Source of the DNA: Erwinia typographi
GTDB lineage: Bacteria > Pseudomonadota > Gammaproteobacteria > Enterobacterales > Enterobacteriaceae
Assembly (NCBI RefSeq): GCF_000773975.1
Contig: NZ_JRUQ01000057.1
Span: forward strand, 1-59,526
Direction of reading: 5' to 3'
DNA: 59,526 bases
Shown: piece by piece, positions 8,205-16,411 of the stretch
Layout: every line of letters starts with the position of its first letter
Position numbering within the stretch: the first letter of the stretch is position 1
Program-made: the position numbers and the translations under genes
The notes under the pieces: model-generated
What the model was told of the DNA's origin: nothing
Database searches by the model: none
Seen by the model: the letters and a program-made list of their open reading frames with translations, nothing else

Positions 8205-9428
8205 CTAAGTATAGAGCATCAGTATGCCAAGGGTGCCAACCTGCGGGTGCGCATAAACCAGATTGCAGCGTACCTGATGATATTGGCAATCCGCCAGCAT
8301 TAACCTGAATACGCCTTTTCTGAAGGAAGCGGGCTCAGCGTGCTCCGTTGGCAGGCAGGCGGCAAAGTTTTCCCGGTCCTGCGGATGGATACGCGCCTGA
8401 AATAACGGCAATGTGAGAATTTGCGGCAGCGGGATGCCGAAAACTGATGTGCTATCCAACCAGATTAGTTCGGCCTCACCGGCTGATAGCTGGAAAAAAA
8501 CCGGCTGTTGCGTCGTCAGCAAATTATCAAGTAATCCCAGCTGCTGCCGTATTTTCGCGTTCAATACCAACTGTTCTTTTTCACGCGTCGCCACAATCAG
8601 CCCCAGGGTAATCACCGCCAGCAGATAGAGCTGAGACGCCTGCACGCCTTGCTGATCGCCCGTCGCTAAGGGACCGTAACCATAAAATGTCGCCAGGCTG
8701 ACCACAAGCGTCAGCCACATAAAATAGGCCGACAAGGCGCGCAGCGGCCACCAGGCGGTCAGGACGAGGGATATTCCCAGCACCAGATAGAGCTGAGCCT
8801 GACTGAGCAACGGGTCCCGCTGTAGCTCTGAGGGCAGAAAAAAAATTAAGGTCACTGATACCAGAGCCGCAGCGTGGGCATATGAAAACGATACTTTCTC
8901 TTCTTTGACAACGCGCCGGATGATAAAAAACGGTGCGCTGGACAAGCAGCCTGTTGCATTAGATAAAGCCCAGGTGAAAGAGTGGGACAGAATGACCGGA
9001 TAATCCAGAAACAGCAATGCAAGCGCGCTCAGGATGCCTCCTAAAGCGCTGGCGAAATAGACGCCCGTTAATAGCAGGAGCGTTTCGCTACGGTAAGAGA
9101 GGTGATTGAGATAACGATGCACGCTATGCCACATCATGGCTAACGGGAAAAGAACGGCAAGATCAACCAGGGCAAACGTCAGCGCAATGTCGATGGTGCG
9201 GCCAAACAGCACGCTGACCAATATATGTAGCAGCGCTGCGCTTACGCCCCATATCGGCCAGTATATGCGAGGGCTGGTACACAGAATGCCCAATACCAGC
9301 CCGGCAGGTAGCCAGACAGCGCTGGATAAACTCCACGGGTCGCGGTTTTCCATGCTGATCGTTGCCAGCACAAAGTAGATAGCCACAAATGTCAGCCAAT
9401 ATCCCATACCTTTGCGCCAGTTGACCAT
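8205..9428 (-). CDS. MASE1-PAS integral membrane sensor protein
   Basis: This 407-residue protein has about eight to ten membrane helices of the MASE1 sensor domain (typical WLPAG motif in SSAVWLPAGLVLGIL) over residues ~8-285. A cytoplasmic part of ~120 residues looks like a PAS fold (RIHPQDRENFAACL...). No GGDEF, EAL or kinase domain follows, which is unusual because MASE1 normally feeds an attached output domain. The ATG at 9428 is preferred because GGGAGCGA precedes it; an ATG at 9440 has no good ribosome site. It heads the operon with the response regulator and hybrid kinase, so it may supply a second input to them. A distant paralogue is encoded at 11978-13234. Confidence 0.8.
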   Translation of the reverse strand: MVNWRKGMGYWLTFVAIYFVLATISMENRDPWSLSSAVWLPAGLVLGILCTSPRIYWPIWGVSAALLHILVSVLFGRTIDIALTFALVDLAVLFPLAMMWHSVHRYLNHLSYRSETLLLLTGVYFASALGGILSALALLFLDYPVILSHSFTWALSNATGCLSSAPFFIIRRVVKEEKVSFSYAHAAALVSVTLIFFLPSELQRDPLLSQAQLYLVLGISLVLTAWWPLRALSAYFMWLTLVVSLATFYGYGPLATGDQQGVQASQLYLLAVITLGLIVATREKEQLVLNAKIRQQLGLLDNLLTTQQPVFFQLSAGEAELIWLDSTSVFGIPLPQILTLPLFQARIHPQDRENFAACLPTEHAEPASFRKGVFRLMLADCQYHQVRCNLVYAHPQVGTLGILMLYT

Positions 9429-9700
9429 CTTCGCTCCCATTGCTCATGCTGAGTACTGAATCGTTTTCTGATTATAAGAATCCGCGCACACGCTTTCAGA
9501 AGAGTGGGACTTTATCATGGGAGGGAGGCTATTTTCACCCAAAGGAGCTTATAGTGTAAATGTAGGCATTTATCGCTGTCATGCTGGTTTCGGATGGGGT
9601 CGCTGGGGGGAGAGTCGTCTGGCGAGCAGAGCCTCTGAAATGTCAGCCTCTTTCACCGTACACAAAGCCTCCCCATCCTGATATTGTCTACAGTGCCTTT

Positions 9701-10720
9701 TTACAGATAGTAAAAATTACTCATCAGCAACAGCACATCCATTGTTTCAGGCACGCTTTGCTCCATTTTTATATACTCAAATTGCACCTCTTCCGACGCT
9801 GACTGAGGCAATGTTATCCTGATAATCGGAACCCACACCCCGGTTTTCTGATAAAAGGAGCGTTGATCGTATTGAGCGCCCGGTAATCCCCACGCAATAG
9901 AGTCGGAAGCGCCTGTCGGCTTGCTTGAGGTATTAATATAAAAAAAAGCCTGCAAGGGGAAGTGTTGCGGATATCCTGCTTTTGTTTTATCCCACGTACT
10001 GATTCTTATTTCATTATTAAGTTCAAGCAAACCGTTCCCATGTAATTTATTACCTGCCAGGATAGCCTGATAAAATGTGTCGGCATTATTATATTCTCCC
10101 TGAAGCAGAAAACCACACTGATGTTGATGTCGGTGATAGCTTCCAGGAACAATGCTGTTGAAATGGGTGACCCATTTCCCCGCAGTGGTAATGCCTTGTA
10201 ACTGACATGAACCACTCTCTTCCGGAAAAAAAGTGCTGGCCCCGCAGCCATTTCCCGGCCGGTGTGATGAAGCTGCATCTTCAGGGTAATAGCAGAGATA
10301 ATCCATAGTATTGTTGATATTTTTTGGCGTATCGTCTTTATTGAACAGAACAAAGCCATTAAGATAATTAAATACCAGCCCTTTAAATTTCGCATCCTTC
10401 CTTAACCAGGAAAAAGATACGCCTCCTGAAGCAACCGACGATGGGCTTGGATCCCACGCATTATATCGGGCAGTGGGCTTTGTTGCCCTCAACGTAATTC
10501 CTGAGCAGAAATAGGCTGGCGTCCCTTCATTACAATGCGTCACAACATTGTTATAGTTTTTAGTCATCATTGAGGCAACATCGTTGCCATTACTTCTGAC
10601 TGGAATTAACCCCTGAAGACGATAAGAATCCACTACGCTTACATCAGAGGAAACCGAAGCAGAGACTCCACTGCATAGTGAAATGCCTGAAAGAAGGATA
10701 ATATATAATAACCTTACCAT
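9701..10720 (-). CDS. Halovibrin (HvnA)-like secreted protein, copy 2
   Basis: This 339-residue paralogue of the protein at 1972-2985 has a signal peptide (about 1-22) and cysteines at 63, 72, 143, 159, 172 and 202, matching copy 1 almost exactly; a further cysteine at 16 lies in the signal. Shared blocks include YNNVVTHC, CSGITLRAT, WDPSPSS.ASGGVSFSWLRKD, LCYYPEDA, GCGAS and YDQ.SFYQKTGVWVPIIRITLP. Its resemblance to known halovibrins is stronger here (NGFVLFN, TGVWVPIIRITLP). The gene follows a different small secreted protein gene (10816-11172) on the same strand and has no DsbA-like neighbour. The stop lies ~270 bases from the start of the MASE1 operon. Enzymatic activity (NAD+-glycohydrolase or ADP-ribosyl transfer) is inferred from the family only. 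Confidence 0.7.
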   Translation of the reverse strand: MVRLLYIILLSGISLCSGVSASVSSDVSVVDSYRLQGLIPVRSNGNDVASMMTKNYNNVVTHCNEGTPAYFCSGITLRATKPTARYNAWDPSPSSVASGGVSFSWLRKDAKFKGLVFNYLNGFVLFNKDDTPKNINNTMDYLCYYPEDAASSHRPGNGCGASTFFPEESGSCQLQGITTAGKWVTHFNSIVPGSYHRHQHQCGFLLQGEYNNADTFYQAILAGNKLHGNGLLELNNEIRISTWDKTKAGYPQHFPLQAFFYINTSSKPTGASDSIAWGLPGAQYDQRSFYQKTGVWVPIIRITLPQSASEEVQFEYIKMEQSVPETMDVLLLMSNFYYL

Positions 10721-10815
10721 GAAAAACCTTATTTATAACATTATAAAATTCTTTAAATAATATGGCGACATTTTTCAATCTGAACCTACCACCATTCAGG
10801 CAACCACGGTTTACA

Positions 10816-11172
10816 TTAACCAGCAGATTCGGCCCATTCAATCCCCAGTAAATAGGGGCCGCCCGGGCTAGTCTCGTCGACGCAAATATTCACTTTTTCC
10901 CCAGTCAATCTGGCTGTTTTCACCATATCAAACAGCATCGTCTGATTCCAGGGAGCGGTACTCCAGGTTAAACCTGAAGCATCGGTAAGAGTATTAAACT
11001 TGTTAGTGATTGTATTATAGTTATACTTCACTATTCTTACGTTTTCTCTCATTTTTCCAGGACCGTGTCTTGCACATGTTTGCCTCAGTGATTCTCCTGC
11101 CGATTCCACGGCAAATGAAGAACATGTAAAAAACAGCCCTGAAACTACAATAAGAGAAATTAACTTTTTCAT
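10816..11172 (-). CDS. Small secreted protein upstream of halovibrin-like copy 2
   Basis: From the ATG at 11172 this is a 118-residue protein with a signal peptide (MKKLISLIVVSGLFFTCSSFA, cut near 21). Its ~97-residue mature domain has two cysteines at 33 and 97. The longer open frame to 11238 would add 22 residues before an obvious signal peptide, so the internal ATG with GAAGGG upstream is chosen. The end PYLLGIEWAESAG and the TARLTGEKVNICVDE segment suggest a small beta-barrel, comparable in size and layout (ALTTGRKIGFYCE) to the small proteins at 3086-3881, though identity is low. It is probably cotranscribed with the halovibrin-like gene, here placed first rather than last. Function unknown. 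Confidence 0.7.
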   Translation of the reverse strand: MKKLISLIVVSGLFFTCSSFAVESAGESLRQTCARHGPGKMRENVRIVKYNYNTITNKFNTLTDASGLTWSTAPWNQTMLFDMVKTARLTGEKVNICVDETSPGGPYLLGIEWAESAG

Positions 11173-11977
11173 TTTAATAAAACCCTTCACCTGGACACTC
11201 TGTAAATTCAATAAAACCAGGAAATAAAATTTATCCATAAATAAAAATTCATGGATACACGGTCATACTCAGATCGCTTCGAAAGCGTGAAAGAGCACAG
11301 CTGTATCAATTGTGGATAAAATGCAACTAGCGGGAGACACAGATCGTTGATAACATGTTAATATTGCATTCAATCACATTAACGTAAAAAATCATCTTCA
11401 CCAGGCGTAATGGTAGGCACCGCATCCATTTTTATAAAATATTTTATTAAGTGAGGAAAATAAACTTAAAAAACCTTAAAAACTCTTAAATACAGGCTGG
11501 ATAGCATTGATGAGCCGCAACATAACGCGCCTTCAGGGTGTCCGACGCTGCTCCGTTGATGTTATGTCGCAGGCGCTGCCAATCTTTGACTAAAATATCT
11601 GTCAGAAAAAGCGGGAACGGGCGAAGTGCGGTGAGGCGCAGCCGTTGCTATCATACATTCATGACGCAGATATCATCGCGAGCAGACGTTCAACGGCCAG
11701 GTGTGCTATATTTTTCCTGTTTCAGCTTATCCGTAGAGCATTAGCCAGCCACGGCGCATACCGTTGGCGCCAGCGTTGATGCAAGATAGGGTCTTTGAGA
11801 GAGTTGAGAGCGCAACGCGTATATTCAGGCATCCTGTTCTCCTGTCTCTGAGAGTTTACCCCCCACGTTTCCCTGGGTGGTTAAGTAAACTGGCATCGTT
11901 AATTTGCAACGCATTGCATATTATTCCATGCTATTTTTTTAAACTCATTTAAATTTATTATTTTTCAGAGGCCGTTA
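11173..11977. other. Long intergenic region with possible gene remnants
   Basis: The right boundary of the AT-rich segment. No gene longer than 40 codons is convincing. A 36-codon minus-strand frame lies at 11722-11832 and is listed separately. Other short frames here look like chance or decayed coding sequence. The promoter of the small secreted protein gene should be near 11200-11300. The ribosome site for the MASE1 gene (CAGAGG) is at the right edge. Confidence 0.4.
11722..11832 (-). CDS. Possible 36-residue peptide or gene remnant
   Basis: The frame starts with ATG at 11832 after an AGGAG ribosome site (ACAGGAGAACAGG) and encodes MPEYTRCALNSLKDP...YAPWLANALRIS. Composition is polar and helical, without a signal peptide or membrane segment. 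I do not recognise it. The good ribosome site argues for a real small gene or the surviving 5' end of a decayed one; no frame continues it clearly. Confidence 0.25.
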   Translation of the reverse strand: MPEYTRCALNSLKDPILHQRWRQRYAPWLANALRIS

Positions 11978-13234
11978 ATGAAAAAGTCAGGATCAGAACG
12001 ATATTATCTTGTGCTTTATTTGTCTGTCTGGTCCGTGCTGTACTTTGCGCTTGGTTACTTCTCATTATTGATTGACGATCCAGCCAGCAGGGTCGCACTC
12101 GTCTGGTTCCCAGCCGGTGTGGCGGTCAGCGCGTTTCTCTCCTCGCAAAGGAAACACTGGCTTTTGATCTATATTGTGCTTTTTCTGACCCGAACCCTGC
12201 TGGATGTGGCGGTGAGGCATTCCATCGGCACCTCATTTGCTATCTCGCTGGTGTCCCTGACCTGTGATTTGTCGGTGGCCTGGAGCGTCGTCCGCTTTGC
12301 TGGTCATGCGGATGACTTGAGAAAGGCGGTGGTCTGGCTGATTGCCGTTTGCGTATTCAGCGCCGTCGCGGCGCTAGCGGGAACCAGCTGGCTGTCGATG
12401 CAAAACGGCATTTCAATCGCCCATTCAATCAGCATCTGGTGGGCCGCCAACGTCGTCGGCAATATTATGGTGACGACCGTGCTGACGGGCCTGCTGCGAG
12501 GCGGCGGCCCGTCGCTGAAGCTGCGATGGCGCAGCGCGCTGGCTGGCGCGCTGTTAACGGCCGTCAGCACCGTGCTGATCTTTACCCTGCCGCCGTTCCG
12601 GGAAGACGAGGTGGGGCTGATATATACCCTTGCCTGTCTGCCGGTTTTAATCACGGTCATTATTCCGGTGATTAGCGGCAACCGGGCGGGCGCGCTGGTG
12701 TATACCCTCTTCTGTAGCATCGCGATTTATTTTTCCTGGCAGCAAATCGGGCCGTTTTTTATCAAGGGGCTAAGACACGGCGAGCCGCTGCTGGTCGCAC
12801 AGTGTTATCTGGCCGGTACGGCGCTGCTGATGATTTTTATCCGCATTCAGACCGACAGCGTGCAGAAAGGTCAAGCCGCCGCGCGACATGCCGTCGGCGA
12901 AACGGCTTACTGCCTGGATACGACCACCGGCGTTATAAACTGGGACCCGATGACGCCGCCCGGCATGGAAAAAATCATTTCAGCCGTCGGCTCCCGCGAG
13001 GCGCTTTTCGCGCTGGTCAGCCCATCCGTTAAGGCGGATATTGCCTCCCGCTGGCAGTCGGCGCTGACAGCGAACAACATTGACGAGGAGTATCGTTTCC
13101 CGCTGCCACTCGCCGACGGCGAGGAGCTGGCAATTACCGAACGCAACCTGGTCTGTCTACCCGGCCCGCATGGCACCGTGCTCATCGGCTACTGGTCGCT
13201 GTCGCAGCCTCTGATAACCCTGAAAACCGGATAG
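11978..13234 (+). CDS. MASE1-PAS integral membrane sensor protein, second copy
   Basis: This 418-residue protein has a MASE1 membrane sensor region (~residues 10-290, with VALVWFPAGVAVSAFL, the typical W-PAG motif). A ~115-residue cytoplasmic end that looks PAS-like follows (AYCLDTTTGVINWDP...EEYRFPLPLADGEELAITER). As in the protein at 8205-9428 there is no GGDEF, EAL or kinase domain. The start is fixed by an AGAGG ribosome site before ATG 11978. It is first in a tight four-gene unit: 11 bases to the next gene, then an 11-base overlap and a 5-base gap. It may sense a ligand or envelope state for the papain-like and outer-membrane proteins that follow. Domain call firm, role inferred. Confidence 0.8.
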   Translation: MKKSGSERYYLVLYLSVWSVLYFALGYFSLLIDDPASRVALVWFPAGVAVSAFLSSQRKHWLLIYIVLFLTRTLLDVAVRHSIGTSFAISLVSLTCDLSVAWSVVRFAGHADDLRKAVVWLIAVCVFSAVAALAGTSWLSMQNGISIAHSISIWWAANVVGNIMVTTVLTGLLRGGGPSLKLRWRSALAGALLTAVSTVLIFTLPPFREDEVGLIYTLACLPVLITVIIPVISGNRAGALVYTLFCSIAIYFSWQQIGPFFIKGLRHGEPLLVAQCYLAGTALLMIFIRIQTDSVQKGQAAARHAVGETAYCLDTTTGVINWDPMTPPGMEKIISAVGSREALFALVSPSVKADIASRWQSALTANNIDEEYRFPLPLADGEELAITERNLVCLPGPHGTVLIGYWSLSQPLITLKTG

Positions 13235-13245
13235 AGAGGCTGATT

Positions 13246-14562
13246 ATGCTACAGATCGCACTTCTGCTTATGGGATCCAACTTTGTTCGTCGCAACGCGC
13301 CGATGCTCTTTCTGTTCAGCCTGTTATGGTGCGCTGCGGGCACCATGGTCTTTACCGACGGCATGGTCGAGGAGAGCTATTTTCCGCTCCATGTATTTGG
13401 CTATTTTATGCTGGCGGAGAGCCTGCTCACCTTGATAAGCGCATCGGGCACTCACGGCGCCCGCCGCGCCATATTTTGCTTTAAGGGGGGCGTTTTTGGC
13501 TTTATCGCGCTGCTGATAGTGTCAGGCCAGCACAACAGTAACCTCCTGATGGCGATTATTTTTGGTTTTGCCTGCTTTATCACCGGCCTGTTTGTTATCG
13601 CCTCCGCCTGGATAGTGCGCTACCCACACTGGCGCCGGGCGATGTTCGGCGGCGTTTTACAGCTTATCTTCGCCATCTTTCTTTTCCTGCCCTATCCCGC
13701 CAGACATGACGGCACCGTGCCGCAATTTATCGGGATGCTGATGATGCTGAGCGGCGTACAGTGGGCTGTAATGGCGTTCAGACTGCGGCGAATGCGCGAC
13801 GGTTACCGGATTTTTAATATGTTTGCGCCTAATGACTTGCTGACGCCGGACGAGGTTCCGCCTGAAGTCACCCAGCCGTTCACCGCGCAAGACGGACAGC
13901 GGCTGACCGTTCACGTCTGGACGCCGGTTGGCTCTGCGGAGGCCACGCCAATCCCCAGGCCGGTGTTAAACCGCTATATTGCGGCGGTAGACAGCAACGG
14001 GGTGATCTCTACAGGACATGCCGCGCTGGAAATGACGCCGGATATCTATATCAGCCTCTACCCTGCCGCTGATATTGACCGCTCACCGTCGGAGTTTTTC
14101 AACACCCTCAGAGCGGTCAGGGATAATGATGTCTCTGGCGAGTTTAAAAAAAGTTATTCTGTCGAAGCGGCGGAGTGGTGTGAGTCGGACCGGAAAGTGG
14201 TGTTTTTTGATTTCAGCCCGGCGTCGCTGGAACATTTCTGGCTGCGGTATCGTAAATATGAAATCTACAACCTCACCTGGCGCAACTGTTCGAGCAGCGT
14301 GGCCTACGCGCTGGAAGCGGCGCTGGATGGAGTTCGCGGCGAAAAAGCCAGCTGGAGCCACTTTCTGCGGCTGTTTTTTGTCCCCGAACTCTGGATAGCC
14401 GCGCAGCTGCGTAAGCGCGCCACCACCATGGCCTGGACGCCCGGCCTGCTGCTTGATTATTCTCGTGCGCTCCATGCCATTGTTCATCCCGTCAGGCTCA
14501 GCTGGTTTAAAAAAGGGTCTCAGCAATCATCAGCCAGCAAGGACCGCGTCAATGACCGCTGA
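13246..14562 (+). CDS. Membrane protein with HdeD/DUF308-like helices and permuted papain-like domain
   Basis: This 438-residue protein has two parts. Residues ~1-185 form about six membrane helices resembling the HdeD/DUF308 family (FGGVLQLIFAIFLFLPYP...MLSGVQWAVMAFRLRR). Residues ~235-380 look like a circularly permuted papain/NlpC-P60-type domain: a His in ISTGHAALEM (H258) comes before a Cys in TWRNCSSSVAYALE (C348), the order seen in permuted LRAT/YaeF-like and DUF4105 enzymes. The predicted activity is therefore a thiol hydrolase or acyltransferase on lipid, peptide or lipoprotein substrates near the membrane. It lies in the operon between the MASE1 protein and a DUF4105 protein that also has the His...NNC arrangement. 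The substrate is unknown and the fold call rests on motif order only. Confidence 0.65.
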   Translation: MLQIALLLMGSNFVRRNAPMLFLFSLLWCAAGTMVFTDGMVEESYFPLHVFGYFMLAESLLTLISASGTHGARRAIFCFKGGVFGFIALLIVSGQHNSNLLMAIIFGFACFITGLFVIASAWIVRYPHWRRAMFGGVLQLIFAIFLFLPYPARHDGTVPQFIGMLMMLSGVQWAVMAFRLRRMRDGYRIFNMFAPNDLLTPDEVPPEVTQPFTAQDGQRLTVHVWTPVGSAEATPIPRPVLNRYIAAVDSNGVISTGHAALEMTPDIYISLYPAADIDRSPSEFFNTLRAVRDNDVSGEFKKSYSVEAAEWCESDRKVVFFDFSPASLEHFWLRYRKYEIYNLTWRNCSSSVAYALEAALDGVRGEKASWSHFLRLFFVPELWIAAQLRKRATTMAWTPGLLLDYSRALHAIVHPVRLSWFKKGSQQSSASKDRVNDR

Positions 14563-15316
14563 GCACGACCTCTGGCTGGCGGAATACCAGCGGCTACCCA
14601 GCGTCACCCGCAGAGAAGACGGTTACCTCACGCTGCATAATATCCGCAACTTTCGCTACGGCCCGGACGGCAACCTGCGCCCGGACTGGTACGACCGAAC
14701 CTTCCGCTTAAGCGATGTGCGGCAGGTCGATCTTATTTTGTCATACTGGGCCAGCCCGCATATTGCGCACGTTTTTCTCAGCTTTGGCCTGGCGGATGGC
14801 ACCTGGATCGCTATTTCCGTCGAGACCCGCCGCCGGCTTTCGCAGCCCTGGTCCGTGCTCAGAGGGTTTCTTTTTCAATACCCGGTGATTTATATCGCTG
14901 CGGATGAGCGCGATGTGATTGGCGTCAGAGCCTCATTACGTCAGGAGCGGGTTTATGCCTACCCTCTGACGCTGGAACCGTCAGACGCCGCCTCGTTGCT
15001 GAATAATTATCTGGAGCGGATTGCACGTCTCCATCAGCACCCGGAGCGATATCACACGCTGTGGAATAACTGCACGACCAATATTCTGCGGCACGGGCGA
15101 ACGCTCAGCCCGGCAATCCGCTATCACTGGCGAGTGTTGCTCAGTGGCCATGCCGACCGCTACTGTTACGATCATCAGCTACTGGATAACCGGCTTGCTT
15201 TCGACAAACTGAAAGAACAATGCCGGGTTAAGCTCGCCGACCCCGGCTCGCTGCGCGATAGCTTTTCTGCTGATATTCGTCAGCATCGCCTCACCACCCA
15301 CGATGATCAGGAGTAG
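14552..15316 (+). CDS. DUF4105 (Lnb N-terminal-like) permuted papain-fold protein
   Basis: This 254-residue protein matches the DUF4105 family related to the N-terminal domain of Lnb lipoprotein acyltransferases. Visible marks are YDRTFRLSDVRQVDLILSYW, AHVFLSFGLADG.WIAISVETR with H73, IYIAADERDVIGVR and YHTLWNNCTTNILRHG with C174. The His and Cys are the presumed catalytic pair. The start at 14552 overlaps the preceding stop by 11 bases and is preceded by CAAGGA. Many family members carry N-terminal membrane helices; this one shows none, so it may be cytoplasmic or rely on the membrane domain of its upstream partner. An earlier ATG at 14453 would only add a shadow of that gene. Family call firm, substrate unknown. 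Confidence 0.82.
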   Translation: MTAEHDLWLAEYQRLPSVTRREDGYLTLHNIRNFRYGPDGNLRPDWYDRTFRLSDVRQVDLILSYWASPHIAHVFLSFGLADGTWIAISVETRRRLSQPWSVLRGFLFQYPVIYIAADERDVIGVRASLRQERVYAYPLTLEPSDAASLLNNYLERIARLHQHPERYHTLWNNCTTNILRHGRTLSPAIRYHWRVLLSGHADRYCYDHQLLDNRLAFDKLKEQCRVKLADPGSLRDSFSADIRQHRLTTHDDQE

Positions 15317-15321
15317 AAGCC

Positions 15322-16065
15322 ATGCCCGTCAGATTATGGAAATGGATCGCGTTCAGTCTTCTTTTGGCGGCAATGTCCCCGCGCGCCGATGACTTTTCGC
15401 TGGGCGCGCAGGCGGGCGCCTACGGCACGGCCTATCATACCCGACATGCGGATTACTGGGGGCTTCCCTACATTGGCCTGAATGCGGGCCGCTTTTACAT
15501 TGACGGGACGGAGGCCGGCTGGTGGCTGGCGAAGGATGACGCGTTCAGTTTTGCGGCCACGGCCTGGTATGCGGATACCCACTTTGATGCCGCCGATGGC
15601 GCAACGCCAGCATTAAGAGCAGTGGACAGCCGGCGCAGCACCATGATGGCGGGATTTTCCGCACAGTACATTACGCCGTGGGGCGCCCTTGCCGGCAAGA
15701 TAGGCCATGATGCGCTGAATAACAGTAACGGCATCGCGGCCAACCTGTCCTGGATTTTAATGAAAGAGTTTGGCCAGTTCACGCTGGTCCCTGCCGTTGG
15801 CGCTGACTGGTGGAACGCCCGTCAGACGCGCTATTACTACGGCGTAAGCCGGCATGAAGCGGACAGAAGCCAGCTGCCGACCTATCGCCCCGGCTCGACG
15901 ATCGTTCCCTTTATGCTGGTCGGCTTTAATTATGACTGGAAAAACAGCTGGAATACGTGGGGACAAGTTACGCAAAGGTTCTATCCCCATACGGTCACCG
16001 CCAGCCCGCTGGTAAACCGTCAGTCGGTTACCGAGCTGACGCTGGGTGTCAGCTACAGTTTCTGA
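15322..16065 (+). CDS. MipA/OmpV-family outer-membrane protein
   Basis: This 247-residue protein has an N-terminal signal (about 1-22, ending near SPRADD) and alternating aromatic beta-strands typical of a small barrel. It ends in a terminal phenylalanine (VSYSF), the usual outer-membrane insertion signal. The pattern (GLPYIGLNAGRFYIDG, DDAFSFAATAWY, GALAGKIGHDAL, LVPAVGADWWNARQTRYYYGV) is that of MipA/OmpV, which includes the scaffold linking MltA to PBP1B. It is the last gene of the MASE1/papain-like/DUF4105 unit and starts 5 bases after the DUF4105 stop. This suggests the unit acts on the outer envelope. Confidence 0.85.
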   Translation: MPVRLWKWIAFSLLLAAMSPRADDFSLGAQAGAYGTAYHTRHADYWGLPYIGLNAGRFYIDGTEAGWWLAKDDAFSFAATAWYADTHFDAADGATPALRAVDSRRSTMMAGFSAQYITPWGALAGKIGHDALNNSNGIAANLSWILMKEFGQFTLVPAVGADWWNARQTRYYYGVSRHEADRSQLPTYRPGSTIVPFMLVGFNYDWKNSWNTWGQVTQRFYPHTVTASPLVNRQSVTELTLGVSYSF

Positions 16066-16075
16066 CCTGCCCTGA

Positions 16076-16411
16076 TTAGTGCGATACCGATTTAGAGAAC
16101 AATTGAATAACCACCACGCCGATAATAATCAGGGCGATTCCCATTATGGCTGGCAGATCCAACTTTTGCTGATATAACCACCAGGAGAGGAAAGAGACCA
16201 GGCAAATCCCCAGCCCTGCCCAAATGGCGTAGGCCACGCCCAGGTTCATGACCTTAACCACCTGCGACAATCCCCAGAAAGAAACCGCGTATCCGGCCAC
16301 GACGCACAGCGATGGGATAAGGCGCGTAAAGCCGTCTGAGGCTTTGATCATTGTTGTTGCGAACGTTTCCGCAGCGATAGAAATAAACAGAATAATCCAG
16401 TTTTTTAACAT
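16076..16411 (-). CDS. Small multidrug resistance (SMR) family transporter
   Basis: This 111-residue inner-membrane protein has four helices, matching EmrE in length (110). The essential glutamate is present near the start (LFISIAAETFATTMIKAS, E15), and helix 3 has the typical AYAIWAGLG segment. Such proteins form dimers that export cationic drugs, guanidinium or related compounds in exchange for protons. Subtype (EmrE, SugE/Gdx or other) is not settled; the helix-1 pattern is nearer to the EmrE/QacE group. AGGA precedes the ATG. It converges on the MipA-like gene with a 10-base gap and is probably monocistronic. Confidence 0.9.
   Translation of the reverse strand: MLKNWIILFISIAAETFATTMIKASDGFTRLIPSLCVVAGYAVSFWGLSQVVKVMNLGVAYAIWAGLGICLVSFLSWWLYQQKLDLPAIMGIALIIIGVVVIQLFSKSVSH

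Noticed and set aside
11538..11952. Plus-strand frames of 62-68 codons in the long intergenic region
   Set aside because: No ribosome sites, unusual composition and no family; they look like chance frames in this region.
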